64,000 nt of DNA, taken from NCBI GenBank assembly GCA_022508305.1, contig JAFLVM010000001.1, positions 375,347 to 439,346 on the forward strand, written 5' to 3'. Below are positions 24,250 through 33,896 of the stretch, piece by piece. A model generated the notes under the pieces. The model saw only the letters and a program-made list of their open reading frames with translations, did not search any database and was not told where the DNA came from. A program made the translations under genes and the position numbers. Every line of letters begins with the position of its first letter. The first letter of the stretch is position 1. Source of the stretch: Clostridiales bacterium. Lineage in GTDB: Bacteria; Bacillota; Clostridia; Christensenellales; CAG-314.

Positions 24250-26076
24250 TCACTCCACCGTTACCGACTTAGCAAGGTTACGCGGTTTGTCCACGTCTCT
24301 GCCGAGACGCTTTGCCACGTAGTAGGCAAGCAGCTGCAACGGCACCACCGACACGATGCCGTAAAGCAGTGTGTTGACCTTGGGCAAAGTAACGGACAGC
24401 GCGTTAGGGAAGGTTTGCGGCGACACGCTGATGACCTTTGCTCCGCGAGTAGCCACTTCGTTGATGGATGAAGCCATTTTGTCGGACAGCGTTCCGTCCG
24501 TTATCGCCACCACCGTAACGTTTTCTTCCATGAGCGCCAACGTGCCGTGCTTAAGCTCGCCCGCAGGGTACGCCTCCGAGTGAATGTAACTTATTTCCTT
24601 CAATTTCAACGAGCCTTCGCACGCCGTGGGGTAATCAGTCGTTCTGCCTATGTAAAACACCGCCGAGCTGTCCTTGACCGTTTCGGCAATACGTGAAATC
24701 TCGTAGCTGTGAGAAAGCACCTCTTCAATAACGCTCGGAATACCTGTTAAAGCGCGTAAAACGCTTGCGTACTGTTCATTGCTTACCGTTCCCCTTATCC
24801 GTCCGACGTCCAACGTAAGCAACAGCAGCGTCACGAGCTGACAGTTGTACGCCTTGGTGCTGGCAACGGCAAACTCTCCGCCTGCGTAAATATACGCGAC
24901 CTTCTTGCATGCAAAACACAGCGACGAGGCTTTGGTGTTGGTGACTGCGTATGAGTAACCGCCCAAACTGTTGAAATTTTCGGCGGCGCGAATAGTATCT
25001 GCCGTTTCGCCGCTTTGACTGATGAAAAACGCCAGCGTATTGCCGTCCACGGGGTAGTTGTCGTAAATAAATTCGCTTGCAATGACGGGCAAAACGTCAA
25101 CGTCTAAAAATTTCCTTGCAACTGCGGCTATTTGCAAACCGCTGTTGTACGCCGTTCCGCAACCGATGAGATAAATTCGGGAAATATTCCTCACACGCTC
25201 AGGCTCTACTCCAAAACCGCCGTTTTTGAAATACCCTTCTTGCGTTAAGCGGATTTTTTCGGGAATTTCGAAAATTTCCTTGAGCATAAAGTCGCCGTCC
25301 ACTTGTTCCATTTCTTCCGCCGCATCAGTTGTGAAAAAACGGACAGTAATGGGTTTCCCCTCGAAGTCGTAAAAGCGTACGCCCTCTTTACCCACTACTA
25401 CCACGGTGTTGTCGGGGGTTACGGCAACCTTGGTAGCCCAGTGAGAAACGCAACGAATGTCCGAACAAAGGTACACGCCGACGTCCGACACGCCGATTAC
25501 AAGCGGACTTTTGTTTTTTATCGCGTACAAACTGTTGTCGTAGGTGGTCGTTACCGCTATTGCGAATGCGCCAACAAGACTTTTTGCCGTAGCGCAAACT
25601 GCTTGGAGGGTATTTCCGTTGTAGTTGTTTTGCAGCAGATACGCTACCGTTTCGCTATCCGTTTCAGAGGTGAACACTGCGCCGCGAGAGGTGAATTGCT
25701 TTTTGAGTGCGAGATAATTTTCAATTATACCGTTATGTACCACAGCAAAGTTTCCGTCGGGCGAGTAAAAGGGGTGAGCGTTTGCCGTCGTCACCGCTCC
25801 GTGAGTAGCCCAACGGGTGTGACCGATTGCAATTTCGCTTTCCACGTAGCCTGCGCCACTCGTACCACTGAAACTACTATCAGCATTATTTTCCACACTA
25901 TTTTTCAGTAACTTCTCTAAATTGTGTATTCGCCCTTCCGACTTGTAAATACGTATACCGTCCGCCTGTTTCGCCGCAATGCCCGCCGAATCGTACCCGC
26001 GATATTCCAGATACTTCAACGCCTGCAAGGTGTTAGCAACGGCATTTGCGCCAATCATTCCGAAAATTCCGCACAT
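24250..26076 (-). CDS. glmS: Glutamine-fructose-6-phosphate aminotransferase
   Basis: A 608-residue cytoplasmic enzyme that makes glucosamine 6-phosphate, the entry step to wall amino sugars. The N-terminal Ntn glutaminase starts MCGIFGMIG with Cys2 as nucleophile; GHTRWATHG and FAVVHNGIIENY follow. The C-terminal half has two SIS domains (SQSGETADT near 350 and a second near 480), and the end reads AKSVTVE as in the family. GAAGGAG precedes the start. I looked for a glmS ribozyme in the 90-base upstream gap and did not find it. Confidence 0.97.
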   Translation of the reverse strand: MCGIFGMIGANAVANTLQALKYLEYRGYDSAGIAAKQADGIRIYKSEGRIHNLEKLLKNSVENNADSSFSGTSGAGYVESEIAIGHTRWATHGAVTTANAHPFYSPDGNFAVVHNGIIENYLALKKQFTSRGAVFTSETDSETVAYLLQNNYNGNTLQAVCATAKSLVGAFAIAVTTTYDNSLYAIKNKSPLVIGVSDVGVYLCSDIRCVSHWATKVAVTPDNTVVVVGKEGVRFYDFEGKPITVRFFTTDAAEEMEQVDGDFMLKEIFEIPEKIRLTQEGYFKNGGFGVEPERVRNISRIYLIGCGTAYNSGLQIAAVARKFLDVDVLPVIASEFIYDNYPVDGNTLAFFISQSGETADTIRAAENFNSLGGYSYAVTNTKASSLCFACKKVAYIYAGGEFAVASTKAYNCQLVTLLLLTLDVGRIRGTVSNEQYASVLRALTGIPSVIEEVLSHSYEISRIAETVKDSSAVFYIGRTTDYPTACEGSLKLKEISYIHSEAYPAGELKHGTLALMEENVTVVAITDGTLSDKMASSINEVATRGAKVISVSPQTFPNALSVTLPKVNTLLYGIVSVVPLQLLAYYVAKRLGRDVDKPRNLAKSVTVE

Positions 26077-26154
26077 TACACATCTCCTTCGTTACGTGAT
26101 AGTATATGCGATTGTCCGTACTAAGGTGCGCCTCGTGGGTAGGACGACCAAAGA

Positions 26155-26184
26155 AAAAGCAGAGCCGTTGTTTGCTCTGCTTGA
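26155..26184 (-). terminator. Terminator after the HTH-LRR gene
   Basis: AAGCAGAGC / GCTCTGCTT form a 9-base stem with an 8-base loop, followed by TTTCTTT on the minus strand. Confidence 0.85.
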
Positions 26185-26217
26185 TAAATAATATTTAGGA
26201 TATTCAATTGCTATCGT

Positions 26218-28542
26218 TTACCTTAACGACCAACTATACCAATTATAGCTTCTCAGTTTAGTCGCCGCGTCCTCTCCACTGCTGACGGTAATATCTAATT
26301 CATCACCGTAAACGTGATGCTTGCGACATAGATACCAATTAGTACTGCCCAAAGTTACGTTAGTCAATTCTTCGCAACCGTAAAATACGTTTTCACCAAT
26401 ATAAATTGCGCCCGTCAAGTCCAACTCTTTAAGCGCCGTACAACAGTAGAAGGTATTTGCGTCCAACTTATACTCATTAGCCGAGATTTTGACGTCACAA
26501 AGCGCCGTACAGTTTGCAAACGCCGAATATCCTATTTCAGTTACGTTCGAAATTGTCAATTCGGTCAAACCTTGACAGTCGGAAAATGCCCACTCGCCAA
26601 TCGTAGTTAGATTTTCGAATAATCGCACTTGTGTAAGTTCATTGCAGTTCTGAAAGGCATGGTCGCCAATGCTGACGGTAGCAGTTGATATAGGCGCGGT
26701 CAACAAGGACTTACATCCGGAAAATGCATAGTCACCAATCGTCGTTATTCCGTCGTAATAATTGCAATTTTTTAGATTATAACAGCTGCGAAAAGCATAG
26801 TTTCCTATTTCGGTAAGACTCTCGGGAAGATTCACTTTTTCAAGGTTGGCAAAAGAAGCGAAGGCATAGGCGGGTACGTTGGTTATGCCGCCGCCTATAT
26901 CTATCTCAACCACGTTTTGATTGGCGTACGCACTCCACTTGTATCCAGTACGTCTGGATTTAATCTCGCCTTGTCCGCTAAGCGTCAACAATAGAGCGGC
27001 TTCACCGTTTTTGTAAATTCTATCAACGGAATAAGAAACGCCGTCATCCTCACCCTGTTCCACCAACGTATTGCTCGTATCGGAACTAACCTTTATCTCT
27101 CCATTGTAATATCCCCAGTCGTCGTACCAGGTAAGTTTCCAACCCGTTTCAACGTTTCCATGCGCCGTCATATTTTCTAAGCCACCAAGCTTGTAACTAC
27201 CGTCGGGATAAAATATTTGCGCGTATAACTCTGCGCTGTAAGGCGTTTCGCCGTAGAGTAATTCGTCGGGAATCAACTTGAGGCTCTGCTTTTGGTCACC
27301 TTTTATTACGTTCCACTTGACGTCTTTTATTTGATCCATGCTGACCTTGGAATTGTTAAACTCAACGCCGACTACAGCCCCGTTGTAGAATTGCACGCTA
27401 ATATACTTAAATTTCACTTCGCTGATGCGGTACATCATGTTGATTAATTTTGTATTTACAATTGCCTTATCGTCTTTTGTATCGACGTATGTCTGTTCGT
27501 ACAAAATACGCACAAAATCTTTCAGTAACCTTTCCATCTTAGGCGTACAGTATAGATACGAATATTGCGAGGAAATAATCCTACCAAGGGAACCCGTTGC
27601 GTTTGCAGCGTCGTTATCCATCGGTTCGCCGAGTATTTTTTTAACTTGCGCCTCATTGTCACCGATTTGTATGCTACTGACTTTGCTTGTCTGGAATATG
27701 TTGCCAACGGTGAGGGGCAAAACGACGGACAGCGCAACGCCTATTACCAATACGCAGCAGACTACTGCCGCTACTGCTTTGTGTAGTTTGAACCAATTTG
27801 CAGTTTTTTGAACAGACTGCACCTTCTTGCTTGAAGAACTGATACGCGCTTCTTTATTGAAGTAGTATTCTAATATCATAAATACCGCTTGAAACAGAGC
27901 AAATACTCCCGTAATCGTTGCTACGACGACTACGACTTTGCCCGCTTCCAGTCCAATGCTATTGCACACGCCAATTAGTCCCATTGCGCAGAGGAATATT
28001 GCAAGTTGCAGCGCGAAGCTACAAATATTAGCAATTAAATTTATCTTTTTATTGGCAAAGCGTTGCAGCAAAGCAAGCGCAACAATGTATACGCCTGATA
28101 TTGCCCCAAATGATATAAACGCGATTATGACAGGCTGCAATTCACTCACTGCGATGTTACCAATCCATTGATACACGTCGCCATCAAATTTTTTCAGTAG
28201 AGGCGCAGTGTACAACGCCCACAGTAGCAACGCCCACAACCCGTAGAACGTCAACGGCGCAAACCGCAGGACAACGCCCACTAATTTGTTCACCTTTTCC
28301 GAAAGTACGATGCTACGTCGTCGGGGTTGAACCGTTTCAAGGGTTGCGTCATCCTTTACAAGGTAGTCCAACGTGACGTGATACAGCATACTCAGTCGAA
28401 TAAGCTTGTCCGTTTCGGGATACGCTACGTCGCTTTCCCATTTACTTATTGCCTGACGCGACACGCCAAGTATATCTGCAAGCTGCTCTTGAGTGTAGTT
28501 GTTTTCCTTTCTAAGCCTTGACAGCTTGTCACCTACCGACAT
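26218..28542 (-). CDS. XRE-type HTH membrane protein with extracytoplasmic leucine-rich repeats
   Basis: A 774-residue protein with four parts. Residues ~3-60 are an XRE/Cro helix-turn-helix (YTQEQLADILGVSRQAISKWE). About five transmembrane helices span ~75-290, which puts the C-terminus outside. Next comes a region like SmpA/OmlA (IQIGDNEAQVKKILGEP). From about 575 to the end lie BspA-type LRR_5 repeats, such as 'ItTIGDYAFSGCKSLLTAPI'. I chose the ATG at 28542, which has GGAGGG at the right distance; the longer reading adds 30 unlikely residues. It may be a membrane-bound one-component regulator with an outside sensor; target genes are unknown. Confidence 0.85.
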   Translation of the reverse strand: MSVGDKLSRLRKENNYTQEQLADILGVSRQAISKWESDVAYPETDKLIRLSMLYHVTLDYLVKDDATLETVQPRRRSIVLSEKVNKLVGVVLRFAPLTFYGLWALLLWALYTAPLLKKFDGDVYQWIGNIAVSELQPVIIAFISFGAISGVYIVALALLQRFANKKINLIANICSFALQLAIFLCAMGLIGVCNSIGLEAGKVVVVVATITGVFALFQAVFMILEYYFNKEARISSSSKKVQSVQKTANWFKLHKAVAAVVCCVLVIGVALSVVLPLTVGNIFQTSKVSSIQIGDNEAQVKKILGEPMDNDAANATGSLGRIISSQYSYLYCTPKMERLLKDFVRILYEQTYVDTKDDKAIVNTKLINMMYRISEVKFKYISVQFYNGAVVGVEFNNSKVSMDQIKDVKWNVIKGDQKQSLKLIPDELLYGETPYSAELYAQIFYPDGSYKLGGLENMTAHGNVETGWKLTWYDDWGYYNGEIKVSSDTSNTLVEQGEDDGVSYSVDRIYKNGEAALLLTLSGQGEIKSRRTGYKWSAYANQNVVEIDIGGGITNVPAYAFASFANLEKVNLPESLTEIGNYAFRSCYNLKNCNYYDGITTIGDYAFSGCKSLLTAPISTATVSIGDHAFQNCNELTQVRLFENLTTIGEWAFSDCQGLTELTISNVTEIGYSAFANCTALCDVKISANEYKLDANTFYCCTALKELDLTGAIYIGENVFYGCEELTNVTLGSTNWYLCRKHHVYGDELDITVSSGEDAATKLRSYNWYSWSLR

Positions 28543-28599
28543 TGGCTTTCCCTCCGTAAACCTATTTTTTAACGTTCTTTCGAACCAAATTCTGCGACA

Positions 28600-28605
28600 A
28601 TTATA
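28600..28605 (-). promoter_or_regulatory. Candidate -10 box for the HTH-LRR gene
   Basis: The minus strand has TATAAT here; a 17-base spacing gives only the weak TAGTAA as -35. The gene could depend on an activator or be poorly expressed. Confidence 0.35.
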
Positions 28606-28731
28606 GCATTGCGAAACAAACTTTACTACCATTTTGCGGTTTCTTTATGTAAACTTTGGGTTGCATTTCACCTCGTCGGTGGGGCATGTAGGGGTGTTTG
28701 CGGTCTAATTAACCCAATCTTACGTATTTAT

Positions 28732-28760
28732 TTGACTGTGAAATTCGATAGTAGTATAAT
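28732..28760 (+). promoter_or_regulatory. Promoter of typA
   Basis: TTGACT (28732-28737), 17 bases, TATAAT (28755-28760). It has the same sequence pattern as the promoter at 24047-24075. Confidence 0.75.
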
Positions 28761-28817
28761 TTTAAGGTTAGTTTATACAAAAACTGTCAATTAATAAATT
28801 TGACAGACGGAGAAGAT

Positions 28818-30641
28818 ATGCTTAGACAAGACGTAAGAAACATAGCGATAATTGCCCACGTAGACCACGGCAAAACTACGCTTGTAGACCAACTGCTAAA
28901 ACAAAACGGCGTTTTCCGCGCCAACGAGAACGTTGTTGAACGTGTTATGGACAGCAACGACATCGAAAGGGAACGCGGAATAACTATTTTAGCCAAAAAC
29001 ACCGCCGTACACTACAAGGGCGTAAAAATCAACATAGTAGACACTCCCGGTCACGCCGATTTTGGCGGAGAGGTGGAACGCATTTTGTCTATGGTGGACG
29101 GCGTACTGCTGCTCGTGGACGCAATCGAAGGCTGTATGCCCCAAACGCGTTACGTACTGAAAAAGGCGTTAGGTTTGGGCAAAAAGGCGCTCGTCGTCGT
29201 CAACAAGGTGGACAAGGGCGAATTTAACGAACACGACCTAAGAGAACAAATAATGGAACTGTTCATGGAGCTTGGCGCAAACGACGACCAGTTTGATTTC
29301 AAGGTTATTTTCGCCTCGGCAAAGCAGGGTTGGGCAAGCAATGACCTCACCACTGCCTCTACGAATATGGAACCGCTACTGGATGCAATTCTCACTGAAA
29401 TCCCCGCGCCCGAAGGTGTAATGGACGGCGGAACGCAGCTACTCATTTGCAACATCGACTACGACGAGTACGTTGGACGTATTGGTATCGGCAAGGTCAA
29501 CCGCGGCACTATCACCGTCGGTCAACCCGTAATACTGTGTCACCGCGACGGCACGTTTAACACAGCCAAGGTTACACGATTGTACCAATTCGAGGGACTC
29601 AAGCGCGTCGAATGCGAAAGCGGTTCAATGGGCGACATTGTTGCCGTCAACGGAATTGCCGACATGAACATTGGCGAAACGCTCTGCTCTATCGACTGTG
29701 TTGATCCGTTGCCCTTCGTCAACATTGACGAGCCTACTGTCAGCATGCTGTTCAAGGTAAACGACAGTCCGTTCGCGGGCAAAGAGGGCAAGTACGTCAC
29801 AAGCAGACACTTGCGCGCAAGACTTTTCCGCGAGGTGGAAACAAACGTATCTATGCGCGTAGAGGAAACGGATTCCGCCGACTGCTTCAAGGTGTACGGC
29901 AGAGGCGAACTGCACCTCTCGATTTTGATTGAAAATATGCGCCGCGAAGGCTACGAATTTCAGGTATCGCGCCCAAAGGTAATCTTTAAGGAAATCAACG
30001 GCGTAACCTGCGAACCTATCGAGTACCTCGTTGTGGAAGTACCCGACAACTACGTCGGTAGCGTAATGAACAAGCTCGGCGCAAGAAAGGCGGAACTAAT
30101 CAACATGGCTCCCGACAATCAAGGGGGAACCAAGTTGGAATTCAAAATTCCCTCCCGCGCATTGTTCGGTTACCGTAGCGAGTTGCTTACGGACACCAAA
30201 GGCTTTGGGGTGATGAGCAGCGTCCTCGACAGCTACGAACCGTACAAGGGTGAAGTTGCCGAACGCACGCGCGGAAGTCTCGTGTGTTGGGAAGACGGTG
30301 TTACCACAAGTTACGGACTTTTCAATGCTCAGGAGCGTTGCCGCTTGTTTGTTGGCGTGGGATTACCCGTTTACGCAGGAATGATTGTAGGCGAGAACAG
30401 CCGCGAAGACGACATAACGGTAAACGTTTGCAAGACCAAGCATTTAACAAATAACCGCGCAAGCGGCTCGGAAGAGGCGTTAAAGCTCACTACTCCCACC
30501 ACTTTAAGCCTCGAACAGTGCTTAGAATTCATTAGCGACGACGAGCTTGTGGAAGTAACCCCCACCTCAATCCGTCTTCGCAAGCAAATCCTCGACCATT
30601 CGGAAAGAATGAGAATTTGGGCGCGCAACAACAAGAAGTAA
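28818..30641 (+). CDS. typA: Translational GTPase TypA/BipA
   Basis: A 607-residue ribosome-associated GTPase involved in 50S assembly and stress adaptation. G1 AHVDHGKTTL, switch-region RGITI, G3 DTPGHADFGGEV and G4 NKVD are all intact. The order G domain, domain II, and EF-G-like III and V domains with a C-terminal BipA domain fits the normal length. I chose the ATG at 28818 with GGAGAAG upstream over an in-frame TTG at 28800. It is monocistronic and ends in a hairpin terminator. Confidence 0.97.
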   Translation: MLRQDVRNIAIIAHVDHGKTTLVDQLLKQNGVFRANENVVERVMDSNDIERERGITILAKNTAVHYKGVKINIVDTPGHADFGGEVERILSMVDGVLLLVDAIEGCMPQTRYVLKKALGLGKKALVVVNKVDKGEFNEHDLREQIMELFMELGANDDQFDFKVIFASAKQGWASNDLTTASTNMEPLLDAILTEIPAPEGVMDGGTQLLICNIDYDEYVGRIGIGKVNRGTITVGQPVILCHRDGTFNTAKVTRLYQFEGLKRVECESGSMGDIVAVNGIADMNIGETLCSIDCVDPLPFVNIDEPTVSMLFKVNDSPFAGKEGKYVTSRHLRARLFREVETNVSMRVEETDSADCFKVYGRGELHLSILIENMRREGYEFQVSRPKVIFKEINGVTCEPIEYLVVEVPDNYVGSVMNKLGARKAELINMAPDNQGGTKLEFKIPSRALFGYRSELLTDTKGFGVMSSVLDSYEPYKGEVAERTRGSLVCWEDGVTTSYGLFNAQERCRLFVGVGLPVYAGMIVGENSREDDITVNVCKTKHLTNNRASGSEEALKLTTPTTLSLEQCLEFISDDELVEVTPTSIRLRKQILDHSERMRIWARNNKK

Positions 30642-30708
30642 GGCTCGGGCATTTCCCACAAAATCCAAATTAGAAATACCCTTATCGGAATAACGATAAT
30701 CAAGAAAA

Positions 30709-30740
30709 AAGCTCCTCTGCACAGGGGAGCATTTTTGTTT
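30709..30740 (+). terminator. Bidirectional terminator between typA and the luxC-like gene
   Basis: GCTCCTCT / AGGGGAGC with a 4-base loop, A-run on the left and T-run on the right. It can serve both converging genes. Confidence 0.8.
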
Positions 30741-30787
30741 GCGTTTGTTTCAACGTTTCATTATATTAAATTATTTTCATTCACCGT

Positions 30788-32050
30788 CTAAACGTCTATT
30801 TCCACTATTTTAGTATACTCTCTAAGTGGGTACGTTCCGTCGTGCGCCTCGCCAAAGAAAGTTCGTGACAAATCGCCGCCTGTTACACGCACTACCCCCG
30901 CAGAAATCAAACGGTCGGCTAAACTCTGCTTTTCGGAAACGTCGCAGAGCAATCCGCAAGTTTGCAAATATCCCTTTTGTTTTTTGAGTGATTGTACAAT
31001 TTTATCATGCGGTAACGCCTTGACCCACACGTTGCGGAAAGTGTAGGACAGTTCCAATTCCCTGTCCTCTTTCACCACTACCGACACTCCTTCGTCGTTT
31101 AGTATAAGCGGGTATTTGTTTTCCAATTTGTCATTGTACAACTGAACGCTGTTGCGGCCGCGCATTGCCATGTCCGCCTTGCCGAAACGGTTGTTTTCCG
31201 ATTTGAAAATTTCGAAAAATCGTCTTGCAAACTGCTGCAATTCCTCAAGGCTATCGGTGTCGTAAAAAATGCCCTGACAGGACGAACACAACACCTGTTC
31301 AGTTGCGCATATGTGACAGGCAAGCCCCTTTAACTGTTCATCTGTGACGTTTTTCGTAGCGTATGCAAAAGAAAGCTTGTGTCCCCAAGGAATAATTTTC
31401 GTAGTGACGTCACACATTTCGCGCGCCGCCCTTTGCGCCATGTCACCGCCCCACACTACTACTCCATCGGCTAATTTCGCAAGGCGTTTCAGCGTTTCAA
31501 ATTCCGTTGACGGCACGTCAAAAACGTAAATGTATTCCGCCAAGCTCGGTTCTTCCGCTATCAAGTCGGACAGCAACTTTACCGACAAACCGGTATCTCC
31601 CGAAGGCAGCTTGAGTATATTGATATTTCCACTCAAAAGTCCTTCGGCAACGCTGTACGCTGGCAGTCCGTCCACGTTACCTGCCGCAACGTGAAAAAGT
31701 AATCCCAATGGAGCTATTTTGCGAACTGTACCGCTTGTGAGGGGCGGAAGATTGCTAAAGTCGCGTCCAAGTTCTATTTCACACTTGTAGCGTAGCACTT
31801 CCGCCGAAAAAGCTTTCGCCATTGCCTGATAACGTTCGTAGCTTACGCCAAATTCATTCAGCAAAGGTACGGCGATGCTGTCGTAGTAGCCGTTTGCCGC
31901 CTTTTGATACATCTTTTCGCTTGCGGCAATGACCGCGTCCGTTGTAAGCCGTTGCGGTTTGGACAGCGTTTCGACAATATCGCTTTCAAGACGTGTAATC
32001 AACTCGTCTTGCATGCTATCTTGGTAAATGTTTCCTTTATATAAAATCAT
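30788..32050 (-). CDS. LuxC-like acyl-CoA/acyl-protein reductase
   Basis: A 420-residue aldehyde-dehydrogenase-superfamily enzyme of the LuxC family, which reduces activated acyl groups to aldehydes with NADPH. The catalytic Cys lies in EQVLCSSCQGIFY (about residue 260), and KLPSGDTG and VVWGGD match LuxC-type cofactor regions. I chose the ATG at 32050; GAGAGG lies 11 bases upstream. It follows the LuxE-like gene after 67 bases. No luciferase genes are present, so the product is probably a fatty or other aldehyde for an unknown pathway. Confidence 0.85.
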   Translation of the reverse strand: MILYKGNIYQDSMQDELITRLESDIVETLSKPQRLTTDAVIAASEKMYQKAANGYYDSIAVPLLNEFGVSYERYQAMAKAFSAEVLRYKCEIELGRDFSNLPPLTSGTVRKIAPLGLLFHVAAGNVDGLPAYSVAEGLLSGNINILKLPSGDTGLSVKLLSDLIAEEPSLAEYIYVFDVPSTEFETLKRLAKLADGVVVWGGDMAQRAAREMCDVTTKIIPWGHKLSFAYATKNVTDEQLKGLACHICATEQVLCSSCQGIFYDTDSLEELQQFARRFFEIFKSENNRFGKADMAMRGRNSVQLYNDKLENKYPLILNDEGVSVVVKEDRELELSYTFRNVWVKALPHDKIVQSLKKQKGYLQTCGLLCDVSEKQSLADRLISAGVVRVTGGDLSRTFFGEAHDGTYPLREYTKIVEIDV

Positions 32051-32117
32051 AAAAATTACAATCCTCTCAAAATTCGCCCTCATCTACATCAACAGCACAC
32101 ACAGGGGCGAGGGTGTT

Positions 32118-33236
32118 TCACTTCATTAAATCCTTGAGCATTTCTTCAGCGCCCTGCGCGCATGTCACAACGTCTTTTACCCCTACGCGACCGAGGATTT
32201 CAAGGTAGGGCGACGTTTCACCGCAAGCGCAAGGCTCGTCGTGGAGAACTCCTATGTCGTCGGTCAATATACTCAACATGGGCGCGCTGTCAAATACGGG
32301 CGTGAGCAAATTTACAAGCCCGGGAGTGCCGTTAGGTACAGGCTCGAAGGTATCCACGTCGCGAATGATAACTCTACCGTACACAGGCACGTGAAAGTGA
32401 TGCTCGCGGCAGTCGGTGTACAGTATCGGGTGCTCCACCGCTCCGAAAAATTCAATTACGTGCTTGTCGTCAATTCCAAGCACCTCGTAAGCAAGCTTGT
32501 AAAAGTCGGCTTTGCTCACCTGCTCGGCGTAAAACTGTTTCCAACCGCCGCCAAGACATATCAACGAACCTTTGGGAAGCTTTACGGACAGCCCTTCCTC
32601 TTTCATTTGTCTAAGCAAAAAGTAGGTGTACGCAGGGAAACCCATCGTGCGTACGGGCATACGTCCTTTTGAATATTTGACAAGCTTATTTTTGATATTG
32701 TCGAGGTCAAGCTGATATTTGCCGTTCTTCCAATCCAAAGCGTAAACTCTCGAAGCGGCAGGCGCAAAAAAGGTAAATCCCCACGCCGACTTGGATGCGC
32801 CAAGGCTGTTGTCTCTTCTTGGACGGTAGCCGAAAATGACGTAACGGGTTAGCCTTGCAGACCACAGCTTGTGGTACTTGGCAACGTTCACCACCATTTT
32901 CAACTCGTTCCACATACATCTAAAGTTAAAACCAACAAAAGATTTTACTCCGCCCGTGCCGCTTGAAGTAACCTTGATGGGCATACGGCGTGTGGACATG
33001 GACAAAATACGGTGTCTTTTGAGGTACAACGTCGGCAAAAAGGGCAATTTCTCCAAATCCTTCGCCGTCTTGACGTCGTCGGGCGAAAATCCCGCCTTGT
33101 CCAGTATTTCGCGGTACTCGGGGCAGCGCTTGTAATGAAAACGGCAATTTTCTCGCATTGCCTTTACAAACAACTGCTCGGTTTTTTCAATTTTGTACGG
33201 CTTTCGCGCCGCAAACAACCTGTTTACACTTGACAT
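32118..33236 (-). CDS. LuxE-like acyl-protein synthetase/adenylate-forming enzyme
   Basis: A 372-residue ANL-superfamily protein of the LuxE (acyl-protein synthetase) type, expected to activate a carboxylate as an acyl-adenylate and hand it to LuxC. The core motif is VTSSGTGG (about 91-98). The C-terminal part has CACGE, as in phenylacetate-CoA-ligase-like enzymes, and a late Lys (ILGRVGVKD). The ATG at 33236 has no Shine-Dalgarno sequence, and the -10 box ends 6 bases before it. Together with the LuxC-like gene it forms a two-gene operon. Confidence 0.85.
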   Translation of the reverse strand: MSSVNRLFAARKPYKIEKTEQLFVKAMRENCRFHYKRCPEYREILDKAGFSPDDVKTAKDLEKLPFLPTLYLKRHRILSMSTRRMPIKVTSSGTGGVKSFVGFNFRCMWNELKMVVNVAKYHKLWSARLTRYVIFGYRPRRDNSLGASKSAWGFTFFAPAASRVYALDWKNGKYQLDLDNIKNKLVKYSKGRMPVRTMGFPAYTYFLLRQMKEEGLSVKLPKGSLICLGGGWKQFYAEQVSKADFYKLAYEVLGIDDKHVIEFFGAVEHPILYTDCREHHFHVPVYGRVIIRDVDTFEPVPNGTPGLVNLLTPVFDSAPMLSILTDDIGVLHDEPCACGETSPYLEILGRVGVKDVVTCAQGAEEMLKDLMK

Positions 33237-33242
33237 ATTCAA

Positions 33243-33271
33243 ATTGTAACATCTAATTCACGAATTGACAA
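33243..33271 (-). promoter_or_regulatory. Promoter of the luxE-luxC-like operon, leaderless type
   Basis: TTGTCA (33266-33271), 17 bases, TACAAT (33243-33248), then 6 bases to the ATG. The start site would fall at or next to the A of the start codon. Confidence 0.6.
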
Positions 33272-33289
33272 TACTCAACTTTATTTTAC

Positions 33290-33325
33290 AAACAAAAATT
33301 GCCGTTGATTTCAACAGCAATTGGT
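33290..33325 (-). terminator. Terminator after the yfcE-like gene
   Basis: TTGCTGTTGA / TCAACGGCAA (10 pairs, one G-U) with a 2-base inner gap, then TTTTTGTTTG on the minus strand. Confidence 0.8.
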
Positions 33326-33380
33326 TTTTTTATTAGATATTTAATTGATTTAACGTGATAGTTTCCAATATTTAGCAAAA

Positions 33381-33896
33381 CTACTGCCAATTTAGCTGTT
33401 GCAAAACTTCACCATCGGACAGTTTCAAGGTTATGCCCTGCTCATCAATCGTCATGTAACTTTTCGCGCCGTCACGAGGGCGGGCAAGGGAACCGACGTT
33501 AGCAACGAACAAGCCACGGTACACCTGCAAACGTCCAACGTGCGTGTGTCCGTGAACGAGTACGTCGCCCTCCTTCAACATTGGCGGAATACGCATACTG
33601 TTGTAGCGGTCGCCGTGAGTGAAAAACAAAGTTCTACCGAAATGGTACATTATTGCGCTGTCTTCCATTTCGCAGGGCAGAAAACTTTGCGCAGTTACAA
33701 AATCGTTGTTGCCCTTGACAAGATACAACACGCCGTCAAGCTGCTGAACTAACTCCGCTACCTTGTCTGCGCTACTCCAACCGAACAAATCGCCGCACAC
33801 CACCGTTTTATTCGGTTGCTCACGGTGGCTTATTTCTATTGCGGTATTCAAGGCGTTTTCACTGCCGTGGAAATCTGCGAATACTAATATTTTCAT
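33381..33896 (-). CDS. YfcE-like metallophosphoesterase
   Basis: A 171-residue calcineurin-like phosphodiesterase of the YfcE/MJ0936 group. Metal-binding motifs are DFHG (residues 8-11), GDLFG, GNND, THGD and HGHTH. The group hydrolyses phosphodiester model substrates and possibly nucleotides; the natural substrate is unknown. The start overlaps the yhbY stop (TAATG), in the order obg-yhbY-yfcE. Confidence 0.9.
   Translation of the reverse strand: MKILVFADFHGSENALNTAIEISHREQPNKTVVCGDLFGWSSADKVAELVQQLDGVLYLVKGNNDFVTAQSFLPCEMEDSAIMYHFGRTLFFTHGDRYNSMRIPPMLKEGDVLVHGHTHVGRLQVYRGLFVANVGSLARPRDGAKSYMTIDEQGITLKLSDGEVLQQLNWQ

Noticed and set aside
26077-26154. glmS ribozyme upstream of glmS
   Set aside because: The gap is short and shows none of the conserved ribozyme core; only a neighbouring terminator and a ribosome binding site are visible.
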